A DNA stretch of 41,245 bases from Sulfurovum sp. (GCA_026990595.1 JALXCZ010000044.1:1-41245), one strand, 5' to 3'; positions 1 through 10,109 are shown, counted from the first letter of the stretch. A program made the numbers and translations. Notes: a model not told the origin generated them from the sequence alone.

Positions 1-43
1 TGCTACAATGCCAAAAATTTCTATATATAAAAGAAAGTCATTC
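1..43 (+). promoter_or_regulatory. Likely topA promoter and leader
   Basis: A TACAAT hexamer at 4-9 fits a sigma70 -10 box and would put the transcript start near 16. Only the last part of the intergenic region is in the window. The region just before the topA ATG is A-rich with a weak AAGAAAG in place of a strong Shine-Dalgarno. Confidence 0.4.
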
Positions 44-2245
44 ATGAAAAATCTGATCATAGTCGAATCACCGGCAAAAGCACGCACCATCACCAACTTC
101 TTAGGCAAAGATTACAAAGTCATCGCCTCCAAAGGGCACATACGCGACCTTCCAAAAAGTACTTTTGGTATCACGATAGATGATGAAACCGGGGATCTGG
201 TTCCTAAATACTCCATTCCCAGAGATGCCAACCCTACCGTCAAAGAGTTAAAAAAACTTGCCAAAGCCGCAGAGACAGTCTATATCGCGACCGATGAGGA
301 TCGTGAGGGGGAAGCCATAGGGTACCACATCGCCAAAGCTATAGGTAAAGAACCTACAGAACTTCCGCGTATCGTCTTTCATGAGATCACCAATTCAGCC
401 ATACAGCATGCACTTGAAACACCACGCAAGATAGACATGGACTCCGTGGATGCACAGCAGACGAGACGTCTGCTTGACAGAATAGTCGGGTATAAACTCT
501 CTCCCCTGCTTGCCAGCAAGATACAAAAGGGACTTAGTGCCGGAAGAGTACAGAGTTCTACACTCAAACTCGTTGTGGACAAAGAACGTGAGATCAAAGC
601 ATTTAAACCTGAAGAATACTGGACTATAGATGCACTTTTTGAAAAAAACATAGATGCAAGTATCTACGACTATAATGGACTTAAAATAGAAAAACTCACT
701 ATCAAAACCCAATCAGATGCAACAGAGATAGTCACCTCTGCGAAGTCTGAGTCTTTTGTGGTAGCTTCTATCGACAAAACAAAACGTAAGACAAAAACGC
801 CACCACCATTTATGACCTCTACGCTGCAACAGGCAGCATCTACACAGTTAGGATTTTCTCCCAAAAAAACCATGATGGTAGCTCAAAAGCTTTATGAAGG
901 AGTCAAGACAGACAAGGGGACGATGGGTGTGATCACCTATATGAGAACCGACTCGATGAACCTTGCCAAAGAAGCTGTAGAAGCTGCCAGAGAGTACATC
1001 AAAGCTACCTATGGAGATAAATATCTTCCAAGCAAGGCAAAAAATTATGTGACTAAGTCAAAAGGAGCGCAGGAAGCCCATGAGGCTATCCGCCCTACTA
1101 TGGTTGAGTTTGACGCCAAAAAGGCTGCAGATTACCTCTCTGTAGATGAACTGAAACTTTACAGACTTATCTATAACCGTTTCTTGGCCTGCCAAATGAC
1201 TGAAGCAGAACTTGAGTCGCAAAGCATTCTTTTTAAAGGAGACAAATGTACCTTTAAAGCCTCTGGCAGAAAACTTCTCTTTGATGGTTTTTACAAAGTC
1301 ACAGGACACGGGGATAAAGACAAGCTCTTGCCTGACCTTACCAAAGGACAATCAGTGAGTCTGGATGACATCAAACCTGAGCAGCACTTTACAGAGCCTC
1401 CTGCACGCTACAATGAAGCCAGTCTCATCAAAAAGCTGGAATCTCTAGGTATCGGACGTCCGAGTACCTATGCCCCTACCGTAACTATTTTGCAGACACG
1501 TAAATACATTGAGCTAGAGAAAAAACGTATCCATCCCACAGAAATAGCCTTTACTGTGATTGAGATGCTGGAAAAACATTTTCCGGAAATCGTTGACAGT
1601 GGGTTTACCGCAAATATGGAAGAGACACTGGACAAGGTTGCTGAGGGAAAAACAGACTGGCAGACCATACTCAAAGCATTTTATACCCCATTTATGCAAA
1701 AAATAGAAGAAGGTAAAAAAAATATTAAAAGTCTTAAAGTAGCTATTCCTACCGGAGAGAACTGCCCAAAATGTGGTTCGGAACTTCTTTTGCGTAAAGG
1801 ACGTTACGGTGAATTCATCGCCTGTTCGAATTTCCCTAAATGCAAATATACCAAAAATACGGATGGTACGGAAGTAGAAGGTCCGGAAGAGACAGATGAA
1901 AAATGTGAAAAATGTGGTTCCATGATGGTCATAAAAAATTCCAAAAGAGGGAAATTCCTTGCATGTTCTGCTTACCCTAAATGCAAAAATGCAAAATCTC
2001 TTGAGCCGGCAAAAGAAATTAATGTGCCTTGTCCGGAGTGTGGGGGAAAACTTCAGGAGAGAGAAGGACGCAGAGGAAAATTCTTCGGTTGCACCAACTA
2101 TCCTAAATGTAAATTCATAGCCAACTTTGAACCTGTCGATAAAAAATGCCCAGAATGCGGATACACTATGGGCATAAAAACATTAAGAGGCAAAGAAGTC
2201 TATGAATGTTTTAAATGCAAGCACAAAGAAGAGGTCAGCTCTTAA
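44..2245 (+). CDS. topA: DNA topoisomerase I
   Basis: Type IA topoisomerase that relaxes negative supercoils through a 5'-phosphotyrosine intermediate; cytoplasmic, DNA-bound. The 733-residue protein opens with the TOPRIM motif (IIVESPAKA, residues 5-13), has the Mg-binding acidic run TDEDREGE (83-90), and carries the active-site tyrosine in ITYMRTDS at Tyr299. The C-terminus holds four Cys4 zinc ribbons (about 573-733, CPxCG...CxxxPKC pattern); the fourth is the most divergent. An upstream in-frame ATG at position 8 exists, but the family N-terminus begins at the ATG at 44. Its stop overlaps the converging kinase gene by 11 bp. The order topA-bioB-transporter is, as I recall, also seen in Campylobacter, with the signalling pair here inserted between topA and bioB. 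Confidence 0.97.
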   Translation: MKNLIIVESPAKARTITNFLGKDYKVIASKGHIRDLPKSTFGITIDDETGDLVPKYSIPRDANPTVKELKKLAKAAETVYIATDEDREGEAIGYHIAKAIGKEPTELPRIVFHEITNSAIQHALETPRKIDMDSVDAQQTRRLLDRIVGYKLSPLLASKIQKGLSAGRVQSSTLKLVVDKEREIKAFKPEEYWTIDALFEKNIDASIYDYNGLKIEKLTIKTQSDATEIVTSAKSESFVVASIDKTKRKTKTPPPFMTSTLQQAASTQLGFSPKKTMMVAQKLYEGVKTDKGTMGVITYMRTDSMNLAKEAVEAAREYIKATYGDKYLPSKAKNYVTKSKGAQEAHEAIRPTMVEFDAKKAADYLSVDELKLYRLIYNRFLACQMTEAELESQSILFKGDKCTFKASGRKLLFDGFYKVTGHGDKDKLLPDLTKGQSVSLDDIKPEQHFTEPPARYNEASLIKKLESLGIGRPSTYAPTVTILQTRKYIELEKKRIHPTEIAFTVIEMLEKHFPEIVDSGFTANMEETLDKVAEGKTDWQTILKAFYTPFMQKIEEGKKNIKSLKVAIPTGENCPKCGSELLLRKGRYGEFIACSNFPKCKYTKNTDGTEVEGPEETDEKCEKCGSMMVIKNSKRGKFLACSAYPKCKNAKSLEPAKEINVPCPECGGKLQEREGRRGKFFGCTNYPKCKFIANFEPVDKKCPECGYTMGIKTLRGKEVYECFKCKHKEEVSS

Positions 2246-4721
2246 GGTAGAGCTCCATCTCTCTTCTAAGCCTGCTCCACTCCTTTTTATAGATAGGGAT
2301 ATACTCTTCCAAAGAGATACCCTTCTTGTTTGCCAAAAAGACCAGGATCTCTTTAAATATCTTTGTTAAACGCACTGCTCCGACAGTTTCTACCAAGCTT
2401 AGGGTATCACGGGAAAATACCTGCAACTCTGTAAATTTTCTTTTGGAGATCATTGAAAGAAAATGCTCATTGGAATTTTCCAGTAACGTTTTTACCTCTT
2501 CAAGTATCTCTCGGTAAAATACTTCATTATGTGCATTCATAATACCCTGCTGTACATCCAGTACCTCTTTGTTTGGCATATATCTCTCAACAACATGATT
2601 CTCTTTTATATTTGAATCTATCTCTTCCTGTATCAGATATCTGTCCATAGCTGTATAAAGTTGCCCTATTTTAAAAGGTTTTACGATACAGGCATCCACG
2701 CCTGCCTGACCCATACGTTCTATTTCATGGTTAAAGCCCAATCCTGTTACCGCTATGATAGGTATGTCTTTTAGCTCTGGATCCTCTTTTATTTTTCTTG
2801 TTGCCGCAAAACCGTCCATGACCGGCATACTCATATCCATCATGATCAGATCAATATCATGTTCTTTGAGTATGTCCAATACCTGAAGACCATTTTCTGC
2901 TTTATATACATGCATATTGGAAGCACTCAGTATACTGCTCATTACTTTTTGATTTACAAAATTATCTTCTGCGATCAAAATATTCCTGCCTGCAAATTTA
3001 TGGAATTCCTCCCTAGAAACTTCCGGCGCTTCGGTGATCTTGATCGTTTTTTGATTATGCTCATAAGGCACGGGGCTTGTCTCTTCTGTTGCAACATCGG
3101 TCTCTTTGGGTACCAGGAAAAGCTGGAACAGTACCTCTTCAACGTCTCCGGGTATGACAGGGCTGTAAATCTCTGCATCTGTGATCTGAAGAGCAATATC
3201 CGCCAGATCCTCTGACTCAAAGATCTCATGCATAAGAATCACTTTCAATCCTTTTGTGTGACGCATCTGCTGAAAAAATTCCAAATGCATAGGTGTGATA
3301 TCTTTTGAATTCAGTACTACAATATCCCAATCTGCATTTTTCGGTTTATGTTGTCTAAAGTGAGAGGTCAGTTCTCTTTCAACTTTTACATCAAAAGATT
3401 CCAAAATATATTTTAAGGTTTCCATATTCAATGTGTCATCATCAATAATATGAACATTTTTTCCTTCCAGTATCTCTCTGAGTCTTTCTTTATTGCTTCT
3501 TGCCTCAGGATCTTTGATGTAGGGCAGTTTCAACGTATAGGTTGTACCATTTTTTAGACTGCTTTCAATCAAAAATTCTCCATCCATTTGGGAAACAAGT
3601 TCGTTGGTGACAAAGAATCCGAGATCTTTATTTGTTTTTTGAAGATCCTCCCAGCTGCTTGGGACAAAAAGTGAATCTATCTCATCCTGATCCAGAAACT
3701 GGTTCTCATTCAATATATTAAAAAGCAGTTCTTTTTCTTTCTCATCAACCTTTATGGTTAGCATTATTTTACCGTTTGTACTCTCTTCATCATCTAAAGA
3801 GTTGGAAAGTACATTATGCAATACTTGAAAAATACGAAGAGAATCTCCTACCAAATATCGTGTCACATTTGTTTTGACATTATAATAAAAAGTATTATTA
3901 TTCTTTTGCAGTAGTCCCGATATGGCATTCGTTAGTTTGTGTAGCAGCATACTTAGCTGAAACGGCTCATGATGAATAATGATATTTCCTGATTTTATTT
4001 TAAGAAAATCGATCATTTCATACGTAGTATTAAGCAGATCATCATCATGTTTTTTGATATTTTCTATCTTGCCTTTTATCTCAACAAGTTCCTTGTTTTT
4101 TACAGGTGTCTCAAGTATCTTTGTTTCATTTTTAAGGTTCTCTATGACTGCATCTTGGATCTTTTCTCCCATCTTTGAGAGAATGAAGTTCTGTCTTTTC
4201 TCTGTCTCTTCTTGCTTTTCCTGCATTTTTGCATGTCTTTTTTTAATGTGCTTGATCTGATCGGAGGAGAGGAAAAGTGCCAAAATACCAATGATCGCCA
4301 GCCCAAATAAAGCAGTCCACAATGTCGGATCTTCTTTTTCAATATAGACTTTCTTTTCTACGTATTTTGTTTTAGGCACAAAAACTTTTTTTGGTGTTGT
4401 ATTTTCTAAAATAAAAGCTTGAGGAAAAACATCTCTACTTTTTAGATACACTAGCGTCAATGTATCGCTATTGGCAAAAGGACCCACTTTCAATATATAT
4501 TTGTTATCTGTCCCTAGGATATTTGCACGAAAATCTTCCTTACGCTCCAGTTTCGACAATGTTTGATCCTGCGCTATAAGTAAATTATATTTATCCAATG
4601 CTTTATGTATAGTGCTGTTGGATTCGCTTGCTGTCAAAGCAATAAAATTTGATGAGGACCCTGCCAGCAAAAGGGCTGAAAAAAAGATCATCCATGCCAT
4701 ATAATGGAATATTCTATTCAT
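2235..4721 (-). CDS. Degenerate membrane hybrid histidine kinase / response regulator
   Basis: 828-residue signalling protein. Order: signal or first membrane segment (about 8-22), periplasmic SPOR-like module (about 40-110), membrane segment (about 134-152), cytoplasmic coiled coil (155-230), histidine-kinase core (175-400), receiver-like domain (420-540), a second receiver (578-697) and a C-terminal helical Hpt-like domain (715-828). The kinase looks dead: Glu186 stands where the H-box His should be, the G1 DxGxG box is replaced around 338-342, and the G2 glycines are lost around 366-370; Asn307 of the N box survives. The first receiver has Asn471 at the acceptor position. The Hpt position is Asp772. 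Only the second receiver is complete (Glu585/Asp586, Asp629, Thr659, Lys681). It overlaps the upstream companion gene by 8 bp with a clear AGGAG, so the two are probably co-translated. It could act as a phosphorylated scaffold or phosphate sink for another kinase (inference). Confidence 0.85.
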   Translation of the reverse strand: MNRIFHYMAWMIFFSALLLAGSSSNFIALTASESNSTIHKALDKYNLLIAQDQTLSKLERKEDFRANILGTDNKYILKVGPFANSDTLTLVYLKSRDVFPQAFILENTTPKKVFVPKTKYVEKKVYIEKEDPTLWTALFGLAIIGILALFLSSDQIKHIKKRHAKMQEKQEETEKRQNFILSKMGEKIQDAVIENLKNETKILETPVKNKELVEIKGKIENIKKHDDDLLNTTYEMIDFLKIKSGNIIIHHEPFQLSMLLHKLTNAISGLLQKNNNTFYYNVKTNVTRYLVGDSLRIFQVLHNVLSNSLDDEESTNGKIMLTIKVDEKEKELLFNILNENQFLDQDEIDSLFVPSSWEDLQKTNKDLGFFVTNELVSQMDGEFLIESSLKNGTTYTLKLPYIKDPEARSNKERLREILEGKNVHIIDDDTLNMETLKYILESFDVKVERELTSHFRQHKPKNADWDIVVLNSKDITPMHLEFFQQMRHTKGLKVILMHEIFESEDLADIALQITDAEIYSPVIPGDVEEVLFQLFLVPKETDVATEETSPVPYEHNQKTIKITEAPEVSREEFHKFAGRNILIAEDNFVNQKVMSSILSASNMHVYKAENGLQVLDILKEHDIDLIMMDMSMPVMDGFAATRKIKEDPELKDIPIIAVTGLGFNHEIERMGQAGVDACIVKPFKIGQLYTAMDRYLIQEEIDSNIKENHVVERYMPNKEVLDVQQGIMNAHNEVFYREILEEVKTLLENSNEHFLSMISKRKFTELQVFSRDTLSLVETVGAVRLTKIFKEILVFLANKKGISLEEYIPIYKKEWSRLRREMELYLKS

Positions 4722-5325
4722 ACTGTTCTCCTATATGATCCATTTGTATTTCTACTTTTTCCTGATATTTTTCAAGCTTTTTTTGTAATTTCTTGATCTT
4801 GTTAATCTGCCGTGTACTGCGATAGACCAAAAGAAGTCCTGCCAAGGCAAGTACGATCAGTGCCAGCCACTCGTTTGGAAGCCCTTTGATCAAGGAGGTT
4901 TTTTGAACTATACGTTTGTTTATCTCCAAGCTACTCTTTTTTAACACCACAGGCTCTGTTTTCTTTTTTACCAAAGACTTCACAGGATGTATGGCTTTGG
5001 TATTTTTTTTCTTTCTTTCCTGTACAATGAAAGCATCCGGATATTTTGTCTGAAGCAATAGTTTTAACTGGTTTTTTAACGAAACTGTTTGAATAGGTTT
5101 GATCACCGTAAGCACATATTCATCAAGTAATTCCATACCCAATTCCAGATGCTCTTCTCTCTGTAACTTTTTTGCCGCAGGATTTTCCTGAAAGAATTTC
5201 TCCAGTTCATAGAGGGATCTAGCAGCATCAGAACTCTCTTTCTGTGCACTTATGACCATTTTATCATTGATCGCCTGTGCAAAAACCGTATGAATGAGGA
5301 AGAATATGATCATTAACTTTTTCAT
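4714..5325 (-). CDS. Single-pass membrane protein, paralogue of the kinase sensor half
   Basis: 203 residues of unknown function: signal peptide (1-18), periplasmic part with a SPOR-like stretch (about 65-105, pattern Y-x-L-x-V...L...P-D-A-F-I-V), a Lys-rich linker, one membrane helix (about 152-169) and a short cytoplasmic coiled coil (170-200). The same layout and a matching YxLxVxPF...PxAFI pattern occur in the first 200 residues of the next gene, so the two look like products of duplication, one of which kept a cytoplasmic signalling half. They overlap by 8 bp, so a complex of the two is a reasonable guess. A GGAGGAG lies about 15 bases before the ATG, a rather long spacing; no better start is visible. 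Confidence 0.75.
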   Translation of the reverse strand: MKKLMIIFFLIHTVFAQAINDKMVISAQKESSDAARSLYELEKFFQENPAAKKLQREEHLELGMELLDEYVLTVIKPIQTVSLKNQLKLLLQTKYPDAFIVQERKKKNTKAIHPVKSLVKKKTEPVVLKKSSLEINKRIVQKTSLIKGLPNEWLALIVLALAGLLLVYRSTRQINKIKKLQKKLEKYQEKVEIQMDHIGEQYE

Positions 5326-5558
5326 TGGTTCACAACGTTACTCCTCCCCCAAAGTATCCTATTATAATGTATGATTGTATCATAAAATTAATAGAGTTAG
5401 ATAAATAATTACTTCGTCTTGGCTATAGCCAGGTGTTGTAAATCTCTTGCACAATCTTACATTAGGAAAGCCCATTGTGAATGTCTAGATTATTCAGACC
5501 CAAATATAATACGCTTTAGCTATAATTAGAACCAAAATTCAATATAGCGAGACACTGT
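5326..5558. promoter_or_regulatory. Divergent intergenic region with bioB promoter
   Basis: The region separates the minus-strand signalling pair from bioB. Two TATAAT hexamers (5505-5510 and 5521-5526) lie 33-54 bases before the bioB ATG and are good -10 candidates. A perfect 12-bp palindrome TGGCTATAGCCA sits at 5420-5431, in a place where a repressor of bioB could bind; which protein, if any, reads it is unknown. No open frame with a ribosome site was found here. Confidence 0.45.
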
Positions 5559-6416
5559 ATGCCCAATCGTAAAGAGATATTTTTATGTGCTATCAATAAT
5601 ATATTAAGCGGTACATGCCAGGAAGACTGTAAATTCTGCACACAAAGTGTACGGTATCATGCAGATATACAACGCTACAACTACAAAGACATCTCTCAGA
5701 TCGTTACAGAGGCAAAGATGGCTAAAGCCAATGGTGCTTTGGGGTATTGTCTGGTGACTGCAGGAAAAGGTCTGGATGATAAAAAAGTAGATTTTGTTGC
5801 CCGTGCTGCACAAGCGATAAAAGCTGAAATCGAAGATCTGAATCTTATTGCCTGTAACGGTACGGCAACAAAAGAGCAGCTACGTTACCTCAAAGCACAT
5901 GGAATAGACAGCTATAATCATAATTTAGAAACTTCTGCACGGTATTATGCCCAGATCTGTCAGACCCATACATGGCAGGAACGCTACGAGACTTGTGAAA
6001 ATGTTAAATCCACAGGACTGGCACTCTGCAGCGGTGGTATTTTCGGCATGGGAGAAACCCTTGAAGACAGAGAGGAACTTCTCTCTGCCATTGTCTCACT
6101 CTCTCCGGAATCCACACCGCTGAATTTTTACCACCCCAACCCTGCATTGCCTATAAAAACCCGCAATATAGCACTTGAAGAATCTCTACAGATCATTTCA
6201 AAAGCACGTTCCATGCTGGGAGAAGATACGCTTCTCATGGTTGCCGGAGGCAGAGAGCTTCTCTTTACGGGGAAAGAGGAAAAAATGTTTGAAGCCGGTG
6301 CAAATGCTATCGTCATAGGAAACTACCTGACTACAAAGGGGCTTGCACCCAACAAAGACAGGCATATGTTGGAAAATTTAGGCTATGAGGTTGCTGTAAA
6401 TTGTGATACACACTAA
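5559..6416 (+). CDS. bioB: Biotin synthase (short epsilonproteobacterial type)
   Basis: Radical SAM enzyme inserting sulfur into dethiobiotin to make biotin, the last step of the pathway. The 4Fe-4S/SAM motif CxxxCxxC is Cys20, Cys24, Cys27, followed by TQS, and the BioB-typical stretches YNHNLETS (about 127-134) and CSGGIFGMGE (about 155-164) are present. At 285 residues it lacks the extensions of the E. coli enzyme (about 346) but matches the short form expected in Campylobacter and Helicobacter. The ATG has only a weak ribosome site. The last 14 bases overlap the following antiporter gene, so the two are likely translated together. No other biotin genes are in the window. Confidence 0.95.
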   Translation: MPNRKEIFLCAINNILSGTCQEDCKFCTQSVRYHADIQRYNYKDISQIVTEAKMAKANGALGYCLVTAGKGLDDKKVDFVARAAQAIKAEIEDLNLIACNGTATKEQLRYLKAHGIDSYNHNLETSARYYAQICQTHTWQERYETCENVKSTGLALCSGGIFGMGETLEDREELLSAIVSLSPESTPLNFYHPNPALPIKTRNIALEESLQIISKARSMLGEDTLLMVAGGRELLFTGKEEKMFEAGANAIVIGNYLTTKGLAPNKDRHMLENLGYEVAVNCDTH

Positions 6417-7557
6417 CATTTCCCTCATACTGACCCTCTCTTTGTTAATATGGGGAAGTCCCTTTGTAGCAAAGCTCATCCGGATACCTATCCCACCCGT
6501 GGAAATTATTTTAGGTTCTCTTTTTGCCTACACAGGTCTGATCGGACACAATGAATATTTTGATCTTATTGCAGAAGTAGGTTTTCTCTATCTTATGTTT
6601 CTTGCCGGTATGGAAGTAGATCTAAAACAGATCACAAAAAGCTCCAAAGTAATGATTCAAAGATCTATGCTCTTTTTGTCCCTTATGGTTTTTTTCTCTA
6701 TTTCTTCAGGTATCTTGTTTCGTCTCAATACCATCACCGTTATTTCTATGCCGCTTATTTCCATAGGATTGCTCGCTTCCCTCTCTAAAACATATGGCAA
6801 AGAGCAAACATGGATACGTGTGGCTTTTATTGCCGGGATATTAGGGGAGATCCTCAGTATTACAGCACTGACAGTATTTGATGCAGCCAGTACAACCGGC
6901 TTCAGTATCGCACTGATCATAAAAATAGGATATCTCGTTCTTTTTATTGCTTCAGTATATCTGCTTTACAGATTTTTGCATCTTCTTTTCTGGTGGTTCC
7001 CTGAACTCAAACATACTCTTGTTCCCAAATTCAATATCTCCGATCAGGATGTTCGTTTATCTATGGCACTCTTTTTTATTCTAATCGCCGTCATGCTCTC
7101 TTTGGAACTTGAACTGGCACTGGGTGCATTTATTGCCGGTATGGCGATCTCTGCATTTTTCCATCATGAGAAAAAACTGGAAGAGAAGATGTCAAGTCTG
7201 GGGTTTGGATTTCTGGTTCCCCTGTTTTTCATACATGTAGGAAGTTCATTTGACCTGAGATCACTTATGGTAGAGGGCGTGGTCTCAGGAGCACTACTGA
7301 TCACTTTTTTAATGATGCTTTCCAGAATATTGGCTGCGATTGTGCTAAAACACATCAGCGGCTCCAGAGATGCACTTCTGATAGCACTTTCTCTCTCTAT
7401 GCCGCTGACACTGCTTGTAGCTGTTGCCACGATCGGATATGAAACAAAACTATTGGATATTTTGAGCTACTATCAACTCATTTTGGCAAGTATTTTTGAA
7501 ATATTGATCTCTATGGTGATGATCAAGATTTTACAGACAAAAAGAGAAGAGGGCTAA
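6403..7557 (+). CDS. CPA2-type cation:proton antiporter, membrane domain only
   Basis: Polytopic inner-membrane protein of 384 residues with about 12 hydrophobic segments, resembling the Na+/H+ exchanger domain of KefB/NapA-type CPA2 transporters (PPVEIILGSLFAYTGLI near 31-47, LMFLAGMEVDL near 65-75, LALGAFIAGMAIS near 235-250). It has no cytoplasmic RCK/TrkA-N domain, so it is shorter than Kef-type exchangers. Ion specificity cannot be read from sequence. The start is GTG inside the 3' end of bioB. Its stop codon overlaps the stop of the converging coiled-coil gene by 4 bp. Confidence 0.85.
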   Translation: MIHTNISLILTLSLLIWGSPFVAKLIRIPIPPVEIILGSLFAYTGLIGHNEYFDLIAEVGFLYLMFLAGMEVDLKQITKSSKVMIQRSMLFLSLMVFFSISSGILFRLNTITVISMPLISIGLLASLSKTYGKEQTWIRVAFIAGILGEILSITALTVFDAASTTGFSIALIIKIGYLVLFIASVYLLYRFLHLLFWWFPELKHTLVPKFNISDQDVRLSMALFFILIAVMLSLELELALGAFIAGMAISAFFHHEKKLEEKMSSLGFGFLVPLFFIHVGSSFDLRSLMVEGVVSGALLITFLMMLSRILAAIVLKHISGSRDALLIALSLSMPLTLLVAVATIGYETKLLDILSYYQLILASIFEILISMVMIKILQTKREEG

Positions 7558-8321
7558 TCCTCCTCATCCATCTCTTTTACAGCATTTAGATACTCTTCTT
7601 GGGCTTTTTGTGTTGCTTGGGCTTTTTCACGTGTAATATTGATATCTGTTCCCTCTGCTGCAACTTCAGATTCTTTTGGGGAAACTTCTTCTTTCACTGT
7701 GCTCTCTTGAGGAAGATTGGTTTGGACAGCTTTTTGTTCTTCTTTTTGTGAAATATTATCCTCTTGCACTTTCATTTCAGCTCCTTTTTGAGCCTCTTCT
7801 CTCTTTTTAGCAAGTCTTTGGGCTTCATAGGCTTTAACCTCACGCTTTTCTTCTTCCAGACGTTTTTGTTCTTCCTCTGCTTTTTCTTGTGCTATTTTTG
7901 CTTCTTCTGCTTTTTTAAGCTTCTCATGTTCAGCCCTTGCCTGTTCTATTTTTTCCTGTTCTGCTTTAACTTTTTTAATTCTCTCTTCTTCTGCAGTCAG
8001 TTCGGCTGTTTTTTGCTGAGAAACTGTTTGTTTACTGTTATTGCCCTCATTATTTGCGCTGTCACTATTTTCCTGTGCTGCTGTATTTTTCTCTGGGCTA
8101 TTTGCTTCTTTCCCAGTTTCTTTTGGCATGGCAGCATCCTCTGCCGCTTCTGCTTTTTCTTCTTCCTGCTCTTTTTTCTGGGTCATTTTCTTTAATTCCG
8201 AAAGAAGACTGTCCTGATCCTGATCTATCTTTTTTAAATTTTCTCCCAGATCAAATGGATTATCCGATGCATTCGCACCTACCAATACAAATATTACTGC
8301 TGCCCATAAATATTTTTTCAT
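7554..8321 (-). CDS. Secreted low-complexity Glu/Lys/Ala coiled-coil protein
   Basis: 255 residues; not a recognised family. A signal peptide (1-18, ending near NAS) is followed by a very charged region dominated by Glu, Lys, Ala and Gln, with long coiled-coil stretches (about 100-195) of the kind seen in TolA-like spacers. No membrane anchor follows the signal, so the product is probably periplasmic. It is the third gene of eno-ftsB-like-this gene; its AAGGAG ribosome site overlaps the last codons of the FtsB-like gene, so the two are coupled. A small protein plus a periplasmic protein after eno is, as I recall, also found in Campylobacter and Helicobacter. A cell-envelope role is a guess from position. 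Confidence 0.75.
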   Translation of the reverse strand: MKKYLWAAVIFVLVGANASDNPFDLGENLKKIDQDQDSLLSELKKMTQKKEQEEEKAEAAEDAAMPKETGKEANSPEKNTAAQENSDSANNEGNNSKQTVSQQKTAELTAEEERIKKVKAEQEKIEQARAEHEKLKKAEEAKIAQEKAEEEQKRLEEEKREVKAYEAQRLAKKREEAQKGAEMKVQEDNISQKEEQKAVQTNLPQESTVKEEVSPKESEVAAEGTDINITREKAQATQKAQEEYLNAVKEMDEED

Positions 8322-8325
8322 ACTA

Positions 8326-8577
8326 TTACTCCTTTGGTTCTAACTGTTTTAATTCAAAAAATTCTTTTTGAAGCCTTTGATTTTCTGTTTTCAAAATTCT
8401 CTCTTCTTGAATTAATCCTTGTTTTTTCTCTTTTAACTGATTCAAAACAGTTAGTGAGTTCTCTCCATAGATCAAAACACCAAGATAGATACCAAAAAGC
8501 AAAATACCGATCGCTGTGATCAAAAGTGTCTTGATCGACAGTCCGGCAATTTCCTCTACTTTTTGTACACCTGACAA
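8326..8577 (-). CDS. FtsB/DivIC-like septum protein
   Basis: 83-residue bitopic protein: short cytoplasmic N-terminus, one membrane helix (about 15-36), then a periplasmic coiled coil (about 40-80, leucine heptads with Glu/Lys/Gln). This is the FtsB/DivIC architecture, whose members bridge FtsL and FtsQ in the divisome; the sequence is too short and divergent to be sure. The start is a TTG, with the AAGGG that serves as ribosome site overlapping the eno stop codon; a nearby ATG (8582-8584) is in a different frame. Translational coupling to eno is therefore likely. Confidence 0.7.
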   Translation of the reverse strand: MSGVQKVEEIAGLSIKTLLITAIGILLFGIYLGVLIYGENSLTVLNQLKEKKQGLIQEERILKTENQRLQKEFFELKQLEPKE

Positions 8578-8586
8578 ATCATACCC

Positions 8587-9888
<1,302 letters not shown>

Positions 9889-10092
9889 CTATATTTTATC
9901 CAAAATCTTCTGATAATTCGTATAGATAGGATTTGTCCCTTCAAAATATTCCAAGATCACCTTGCTGTAACGGTCATATGGGTTCTTCTCTTTGCCAAGT
10001 CTAAAACGCTTTTTATAAGAGAGGTCATAACTATTTAATAAAGTGAGTACATGGTATAGGAAAGGATGGGTATGTATGTCTATGGTTTGCAT
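9889..10092 (-). CDS. Small hypothetical protein, 67 residues
   Basis: Not recognised. The product is hydrophilic and rich in Tyr, Lys and Asp, with no signal peptide or membrane segment. It begins MQTIDIHTHPF, which looks like the metal-binding start of TatD or amidohydrolase enzymes, but nothing else of such a domain follows. A good AGAGGAT ribosome site lies 2 bases before the ATG, and the gene sits 17 bases after the DUF2339 gene and 27 bases before the eno start, on the same strand. The good ribosome site and tight packing argue that it is a real gene. Confidence 0.5.
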   Translation of the reverse strand: MQTIDIHTHPFLYHVLTLLNSYDLSYKKRFRLGKEKNPYDRYSKVILEYFEGTNPIYTNYQKILDKI

Positions 10093-10109
10093 GAATCCTC
10101 TTTTTCTTT

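Noticed and set aside
8-43. In-frame ATG upstream of topA
   Set aside because: It would add 12 residues unlike any topoisomerase start and overlaps the likely promoter; the family N-terminus begins at 44.
7764-8195. Plus-strand Phe/Leu-rich open frame
   Set aside because: It is the antisense shadow of the Glu/Lys-rich coiled-coil gene, whose repeats read as hydrophobic in the other frame.
9889-10092. TatD-type or amidohydrolase enzyme from the DIHTHP start
   Set aside because: Only the first residues fit; at 67 residues there is no room for the barrel or the other metal ligands.
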